Notes under the pieces: generated by a model | What the model was told of the DNA's origin: nothing | Databases searched by the model: none | Seen by the model: the letters and a program-made list of their open reading frames with translations, nothing else | From: Bradysia coprophila | Taxonomy: Eukaryota > Arthropoda > Insecta > Diptera > Sciaridae | Assembly: GCF_014529535.1 (NCBI RefSeq) | Contig: NC_050735.1 | Span: 1,612,001 to 1,676,000 of the forward strand | Length of the DNA: 64,000 nucleotides | Direction: 5' to 3' | Made by a program: the position numbers and the translations under genes | Shown: positions 39,401 to 48,400 of the stretch, piece after piece | How the letters are laid out: every line of letters begins with the position of its first letter | Numbering within the stretch: the stretch's first letter is position 1

Positions 39401-42400
39401 TAAGGGTACCCATTATGTATATGGTAATCAGATCGATCATTTTAATCATTCAACGTCTTTGGCATAAATAAAAATGGGTTATTTAAAAAAAAAAACTTTT
39501 CAATGAAAAACAAAATTCCATGGGATAAATTTATCCCATTTCAAGTTGATGGGTTAAACCGTTTGCTCTGCTTTCATTTAACGAGAAGTTGGTTAAACCA
39601 AGCCAACACACAAAAATATGATTTTTTGTATCGCAGTGGTTCGTTGTTAAACTTGTTGTGTGCTTAAACAGAGATCATGTGTTTCGACCTATGCCACTAT
39701 TACTTCAATGTTTACACAACGAAGCCCTTGAACCACATTGAAACCATTAATTAATCCAACAAATTTGCAAAGTCACCGGCATAATTAAAAGAGGTGCTAA
39801 ATTGTTCCTCTCTTTTTTTCGAAAAAAGTACGAGGAAAATAAATGGAAAAAAATTGATTTGCATTTCCATGGTGTATACGTAACCGCACATTGTAAAGAA
39901 TCGTTGTTATTATTTTATGCAAAAAAGACAAATACAATGTGGATTCTTTTAATGAAGCGTAGAACTATAAAACTTTTATTGATTTGAAGAACACTTTGTG
40001 TTTAAAGTAAGATCAAAGTGCTAATTGATGTAATACCTAAAAAGCAATTTGTTTTTATCATTTATTTCAGTGACATGATACCGCTGCCTAACACTACCAA
40101 GGAAAATTACAAAGTTCTGTTCTATCGTCTCGTTGACTTTGGTACGGAAAATGTGAGTAAAAAATTTTTTGTCGTTAAACATTTTGTGTGAATGCGATTT
40201 GAATGTTGAACAACCTCGGAGAGTGGAGTCATTGGTGACGAGCACATGATAGCTGATAACATTGAGTCGATATTCATTAAGCAAAAGTATAATGACCAAA
40301 GCACATCATACAGGGAGAGAAAAAAGAAACTTTACATTTTTTCTGTTTTGCGACTTGGTGTGGTTCCACCCACATCCACACAGAAAATTTGCTTAACAAA
40401 TAAAAATCTAGATTCTTCTATTTTAGAGTGATTCTTTTGAAAATCCCCCTATCAAAATCAGACCCATTTCGTCTGGGATGGATATATACATGGTCTGAAA
40501 GGTCTTTGCCAGTGGACCTCAAAACAGGCCTCACACAGTCTCGAGCCACACCTGATTTTTATCCGAATTTTCTGGCCGTTATAAATGATCGTTCCGGGTG
40601 AGAGTGGGCTCGTTGGAAAGCTGAGCTTAAGTACTTTCGGGTCATGTCTAGTTTGATTAGATTCATTGATATATGTTTGCAAAAATTTGCAAGAAAAATT
40701 TTCAAAATCGGTGTGAGCTTTAGACAGGTCTGGGCTGGTACTGATGACGCTTAATGTGAACCTAACATGCTAGTCGTAACATACATTGTCTATGCCTTCC
40801 GTTGATACCTCATTTGCAGTGCTGGTGATTGCCGACATAACAGAATTTTATGTTAGTACGACCAAAAAATTCGGATAAAAAACACTATTTTTCCAACTTC
40901 GGAGATCTTCCACCAGCAACCAGGTGTGGCTCGAGACTGTGTGAGGTCTGTTTTGAGGTCTACTGGCAAAGAACTTTCAACCATGTACATATGCATCCCA
41001 GACGAAATAGGTCCGATCGTGATAGGTGGATTTTCAAAAGAATCCCTGTTAGTATTTCATTGCGGCGCACGCAATACCTAACCAAAATTCAGAAAATAAA
41101 AATCTAGATTTTCATTTGTTAAATGAAATTTTTGTGGAATCAATTCCAAACAACAATAACTTCATTCATAATTTATGTGGAAGCTCCGTACGTCCTTGTT
41201 TGGAACATTATATTTTATCAAATGTGGCGCTTACAGCTCGAACCGAAGGTGAGGGACACAAATACTTTAATCACCAAGTCACGGGAATAAATGAAGTAAT
41301 GACTCATTTCCTGGGGGCTTAGTGAGTAATATAATGTTTAAGAAAACGTTTCATTTTCCCCCATCCATTCCACTTCTTATCGAAGATTATAGACCCTATT
41401 CGATAGTGTTTTCCCTTGGCTCTAAAAAAAAACCCACGTCGAAAAACCCACGTCACCAGTAATTTCGAACTTTCGTCGACCTGTGAGAGGTTGTCAGGTT
41501 ACCTGATTTTTTAATATATTTTTTAAATTTTACATCGGAAAAATATTCAAATTTAACTCGAGTCAAGTCAGGTTTTAAAAAAATCTGACATGATCTTTTC
41601 AGTTCATATGATTTCAGGTCAGATTTCGAACAAATTGTAATTTTGAGAATTATTTCCAACAAAACCAACTTGATTTATTTAAGAGTATTTCAACAGATTA
41701 TCATCCATAATACTTACAAACTAGCTTAGTAGTTCTACACTTCCCCTCACCATTAGAACAGATGAATTCTATCCGCTTGATTCGCCCACTGTCCATGAAA
41801 CGTACCAGTGAATGTACCAGCGGTTTGAAATTTCACTCTTGCCATTTCAGTCATATCCTTGGCATCCAATAACAACAGTGTGGCTCGTTTTTCTTCATGT
41901 TTATCCATTAAAGCCGTTAGCAACACCTGATTTGTTATCGAACAAATAATAATTAGCAATCCCAAATAAAGGAGTTATTAGAAATAATGTACCCCGTCAT
42001 CTTCGTCCACAGCTCCCGGTCTAGCTACAAAAATTGGTTCGCTGGGTATCTCATCTTTTGACGCCCAAACAATCGTTTTATCGTTTTTGATGTCAACTTT
42101 GGTTAGCTAAGGATTTATTTTTGACTTTAAAATAACTGCACCAGTCCTGCAAAATGAACTATACTTACCGAGTCGGGTTCAGGCGTTGACCAGTTTTGTT
42201 CACCTAAACTTGTAACGCCATAGAAGTAGTTGTATTTCTCGGTATTGTAATGGTAATTGAAACGGGGTAGATCTATCCATTCCTTCGTCAAATTCTGAGG
42301 TGACAAGTACACCTTTGGCTTGGTACCAGAAGTTTTTACCATCGTTGCAGTTGCCTTACAATCTTTTAATGTCACTAAATTTTGATTATCTGATGCAGTG

Positions 42401-45400
42401 TCGACATTTAAAGGTAGTACGAATCTTCGAGCGGATGATTCATAGGCAGTGTTTGATGCATTGTCAACTTTAGAACTCTGTAGCAAGATGACCATCTGAA
42501 GGGAAAACATTTTAACTTCAAACAAATGGAAGTCGTTGATGTGAAACTTACGTCTCCACGATCGTAAGCCGCCACATCCACAACAATTTGGCCATCCTCT
42601 TCGTAAGCATTTATGTGATGAAAAGTAAAGAAAGGATCCGCTTCGTATACAACTGGGTGATTTTTGCCGTCGGTCAACGATACCACATGAAATCGCGTCT
42701 GATGAAAACGTTTAGTATTGGTAAAAAAATTAATATTCTCTCATCAGCTTTGGTTACCTTTATGCTTGTATTCCAGGACATGGCAGAGGAAAATGGTTTC
42801 TTTGTAATACCCATTGTTGCCAGTCTAAGCATGTCCAATCTAAGTGGTGCTTCGATAAAAATGAGTTTGTCCTTTGTTATGGCAAAACTGTGGTAGTAGC
42901 TTGGGTATCTTTTATAAGTAAAAGGAATTTCAGCTACGATTTCGGCTCCTTCATAACTCGTTTCTATAGAACAACCAAGTCTTCTAAATCTGAAGCTTTT
43001 GAAAAAATTCGAACAAAAAATTTCTGACCTTTGCTCCCGAAAGTCGGTGGAACCTTAATCACCACGTAGTGCGGTCCCTTTTTGCTCTGATAACTGCTTC
43101 CAAGGTTGTACACTGTTCCGTCTTCACATACATGAGGATGTGCAGTGGCATGATTTATTGCAACGTACTTAGTAAGAACAGTTTTATCGCCAATTGTTTC
43201 CAGCGTTTTCGAGTCAATACGTCGCATTGCATTCGTTTCCGTCATAGCATACAACTGGTCACCGTAATAACCGACGCTGACACTGCAATTATCGGTGACA
43301 TCAACCTTTTTCAACAAAAGAGAACTGAAATCCGACTGCAATCTAAAACACACAAATATTCTTCCTCAGAATAGCGCTTGAGCAATCATTTAAACGTTTT
43401 TAGAACCTTTGGAAAAGTGTTTTACAAGGATCCGGAAATCCGATGGTACCGAACTCAGATACGATAATCCGGTTTGCAGCCATGTTCTTCTTGTAAGTGT
43501 CACTTTCTAGTGGCCGGCTAGTGTAGGTGACCTGAAATTTTTTTTTTACAATTTTATTGGCATTCCGTCATTGACTTCAGTCCTGTGCGAAAACTCACTG
43601 TTCCATCGTCGATATGATAACGATGAAGAATAGACAGACCGTCAAACAGATGAGTGTACTCATCATTTCCTACTTTTGTGATTCCGGTTCCATTACGAAT
43701 GAGTGTTCCTCTGAGCCATTTGGGAATTGAGCCTAGAGGGAAATTTGTTCGATAAACACTGCTTTGTGGAATATTTAACATATATGAGATTTCAGAGAAA
43801 ATATTGGCTTGAAAATGGTCATAGTCATATCTGCAGTATCTATCTATAGAAGAAATTGTGCAAAGTAAATACGAGGGTGACCTTAATAAATCCATTTTCC
43901 ATCATAGTCACACTGTGTGACACATATACATTTGGCAATTTACTCAACAGAGGAATAAGTACATTGACAAGGGGCGCAAGTGAAAAAATTCAACCGTGTG
44001 CGAGAGTTGATGCCCGCGCCGAAGGCGAGGATATTCTTTTGTTAGTGATATCAATCACCGAATATAATTAGTGTACAACTCGAGTGGAGCGAGTGGAAAT
44101 TTTTTCTGCTAATTCATGTCTATAAAAAGTCATTAGTTGAAGCCGCGTAGTGAAAATCTTGAACGTCTAACACGGGAAATGAATGGATGAGACAGTATAC
44201 GAATGAGTGCACCGTTGGTCTCATCGTCGCTACGTATACGTTTTAGCTGTAGGATGATTTACGTTTTAGCCGTAACATGATTTACGTTTAAGACAAAGTA
44301 TGGTGTACGTGTAAAACCACGGCAGAGTAAAGTTATTTTACTTTGTCGTGCGAGGTAAAACACGTAATACATAATTTTGTTTGAAGTTGATATCAAAAGT
44401 TAATCAACTTGTCAATAACAGTTCAATCGAAACAGTTCAAGAAAAAGAGGTTCGTATAATAACTAGGAAACTGGAATTCTATTGTTTAATTTTATCACAC
44501 GAACTTCCATATCTAATTTTGCACTTCTTTTTGTGCTTAAGCCTTCGATGATACCATTCTAATCTCTCAAGTTTCTGATCGAATCGGAGTTCCAATTGTC
44601 AACCAACAAACCCGAATCGAATATCAGAAGAGAATGGTAATCGAATACCGACTTGACGAATGGTCGCGTTGCAGTTTATTTTCTCGTAATGTTTTCTCGT
44701 AACCTTCAAACCTTCATGCCATAAAATCAAAGTTATCACTGCAATAACATCCGACAAAGAAAACACAATTTTAGATTGATCAGAGTTTTAAAAGTCGTCG
44801 ACGTTCCCAGTCAATTAAGTGATTTTCAGTGATATTTTGGCAAGAAAAATCAAATTCGCTAACGGTTTATCAAATCTTACGCCAGTATGTCATAGCTCTA
44901 AAAAATTCTGAACTAAAAAAACCAACTGTAAGATTTTGGAAAATATTTGCCTAAATGCTGCTACTGCCAATTAACGGTACATCTATGTACATCTACATTT
45001 AGCTCCGTTAGCTCATCGCGAAAATCAATAATTCAAGATCGAGATGTCCCTAGTTTAATTCTCGCCCGTGGCGATGTTTATTTTTATTCTGATGTTATTC
45101 GCGTTTGAGATACTCCAGCACGTTGATTTGTATAAAAGAATCAAACTTATATCATCGAAAGTCAAGAGGGCATACGACGAAAAATAGTGATAGATAACAA
45201 TTTTGGCACTTAAAAAAAATTCTTCTAGAAAATTAGGTGGATCTGACTGGAAGTGAATGTAACACTACGTGATTTTTGGATAATAATCGTAGTTATTTAC
45301 ATAAAAAGGGAAATAAAAGGGACAGAAAGTTGAAAAGTAGAGTTTACGTGTGCATTTTGTTGATTCGAGGTGAAGCCGAGGTCAATAAACACACGAAAAC

Positions 45401-48400
45401 GAGACTTTTCACTTTGATCACGAGTTATTAAATGGATTTTACACGAAAACTATAAGTTTCATCTTTTTATCCCTGTAATAGTATTTTGTGCCAGCGAGAA
45501 TTGAAATACGACTCTTTTCAGCACTCATTTTAGTGTTGTAAAGTGACTTATTTCAGCACCCGTTTTATGGGATATTTCAACACTCAAAGCAGTGTTGATA
45601 TGGAATTTGTATGAGTTGTTACAGCATTCGTTTTAGAAAATGCAAAGCAATGTGATCGATCAAATTTGAAGAGTGATTGTTTACCATGAAAATTATGATT
45701 TTTTGGGCATTTGTCTATTTCAATTCTCGGTTGGCACAAAGCATGATGTGTTACACGTATTGTAATGAGATTTTTTCAGCACATAGTATAGTATAGGTAA
45801 ACATTATAATACTTGTAACACAACATACTATTACATGACTAGGGATAAAAAGATGAAACGTAGAGTTTACTTGTGCATTTTGTTGATCCGAGGTGAAGCC
45901 GAGGTCAATAAACACACGAAATCGCGACTTTTCCCTTTTTATCCCGAGTTATGTAATGGATTTTACATTATGCTTTTGAAACTTGAAACCATGGAGATAC
46001 CTAGAGTATTTATGAGGCGAAATTTAATGAAAAATCATCTCACACAAACACACCATTGACAAAAATGTCATTTTTTTCTTTTCTTTTTAAACATGACAAT
46101 CGTACTTGCTTCATGAACATGTATCCAGTGACATTTTATGTGTGAAATATTTGATTAAATCTATTGTTTTGATGTCTTAAAATGCGTCGAAAATACTATA
46201 ACATAACTCAATGAACCAATTCTGACTGCAAATCATCCAATTCAAATGATTTTATTACGCAAACTTCAAACATTTGCTGCAACTTTCAAAACCTTAGCGC
46301 ATAAATAAGGTAACTTGTTCAAGTTACGTTGCTATCTGTTCACGAAAACGACACACACACACATTCAAGAGATGATTTTTCATTTTCATTTGTCCTAGAC
46401 CTAGACCAATTTTATTGATCTCTCTAGATGTGCAATAAGCCAATATCTACCCTACGAAATAATTCATAAATAAGACGTTTGCCTTTCTTTGTGTGTATAT
46501 TCTGAATGAAAATTACCAATGTCATTAACTGTCTTGAAAGGTCTCGAAAGAATTTTACTGTGAAGACTTAATTGCGGGAGAACCTTAATTGCAAATAGAA
46601 TAAAATTTGGTAATGTTGTTTCGACGAAACTGCCAAAAAAAGTGTCGCTTTTGAGGCTAGGTAGTGATCGCCTTCGACTCTACACTTGTCGAAAAGACAG
46701 TTACCGAAGCTTGTTGCTCAAAAATACATCTGTGAGTTTGTTTCTTTCACAAAATTGTTACATCATGTAATGAATTACTTTCGCAGCATCCAATGTGATC
46801 TACTGTAAACGAAAAGATTTAGTCCATTTGGTCTGTGTTTACTTATTTCGTTTGACGATTTCTGTTTGAATATTCAAATGGCTTGTTGCTATCAATGTAG
46901 TACAACCATGACGATTACTGTTTGAAAATTCAAATGGCTAGACACAATCAGAATAGAAAGTACTTGAATTTATTAAAAGTATCCCCGACTGTATGTAAAT
47001 TACAAATGTAAATTTGATGTTAAACATTATCACAGTCACTGTTTGCATGCAGATATTTTTATTTGCTTCTTTTCGTATTGTTTGACCAAACTATCAAATC
47101 TCATTTTTCTGTAAACAGATCCACGGTTATCGCTCAGGACTTTAGTGCACACAATTTGCAAAGAACGGTCCAAGAGTCGCCGACAATAAAATGGTATTTT
47201 CGTTGAATTACTCTGAACGAAGGGTTGGTGAATGTGTAGGATTATGCATGTCAATACCAGAACTTTGCTTATCACCAAGAGCGTATAAACCATTTAAAAA
47301 TATTATCAGATGGAAAACCGACGTTCCACATTGCCTAGCCTACACATTGCCACACTCGCATCACTTACTCTATTAATAAATGCATAGAAGGAATGCAATT
47401 TAAATATAAAACCATTCTTCTTTACAACGTAAGGCGAAACTTGGCCATTGGACAGAACACAGAAGATGAAAACGCGAAGTCTCATTTCTCCCTTTGATGT
47501 AATGGGTAATGACTCGATGTAAAAATGAAAAGTCACATTTACGTGACTCTCGGCTGCGCCTTGGATACAAAATTCACACGTAAACACGACTTTTCAACAT
47601 TTTGTTACTGGTACATGACGTCCGAGTTTCAAATTTTAATGTCGACAAGTAGGAATAAAGCTCCTCCACTTGTCGAAATACAAATTTGGAAGCACGCACG
47701 TTACTATGTATACCATGAATAAGTAAACAGATTTGTATTAATGGTAACTGTAATTATTTCTGGGAAGCGATTTACCTGTGATATCACCTGTTATCGGCTC
47801 TGTGGTTGCTTTTTCACAATTTCGGTAAAACGAATGAGACTTATCTGTGTTATCAGTCTTATCGCTCGCTTTTGAATATTTGGACTCTACTTGCAACTGA
47901 TTGCTGCTTCGCAGATTACTTGGTTTACCAAAGAAATTTGATATCCTTCCCAACATTGCCATAATTAACACGGTAACAACAGCGGAAACTATTATAAAAA
48001 TCATATTGTAACAGCTTCTTATCGGAACCGGCTTTACTTCTTACACGTTAGTTTGTTATTAAACTGAAACGTCTCGATTTAGACTTGAACTTGAACAGAC
48101 ACTTGTATCGACCAAGCGATATAGATGTATTACACAAATGAATTGAAGGCAAAAAATGTTATTCCAATGAATGACAAAAAGCTTTCTGACATGACATTGC
48201 TTATCAACCTTATCAAACATATTTTGCCAGTAAATCTGCTCACTTTTATACGTGAATATATCGACCATATCGATGTGGGATTTAATTTCTGTAGCGCGAA
48301 AATTCAAATTCAAAACACACTTTATGATTATTTCCTTTACTATGGAGGGAAAATGGACCTTCCGTCCCTAGGAAAAAGTCTTTCCCTCCTTCGTAAAGGA

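Noticed and set aside
40458-41107. Similar short proteins containing CGSRLCE and CFEV on opposite strands
   Set aside because: Products of the inverted arms of the 620-bp element, with no start context or domain.
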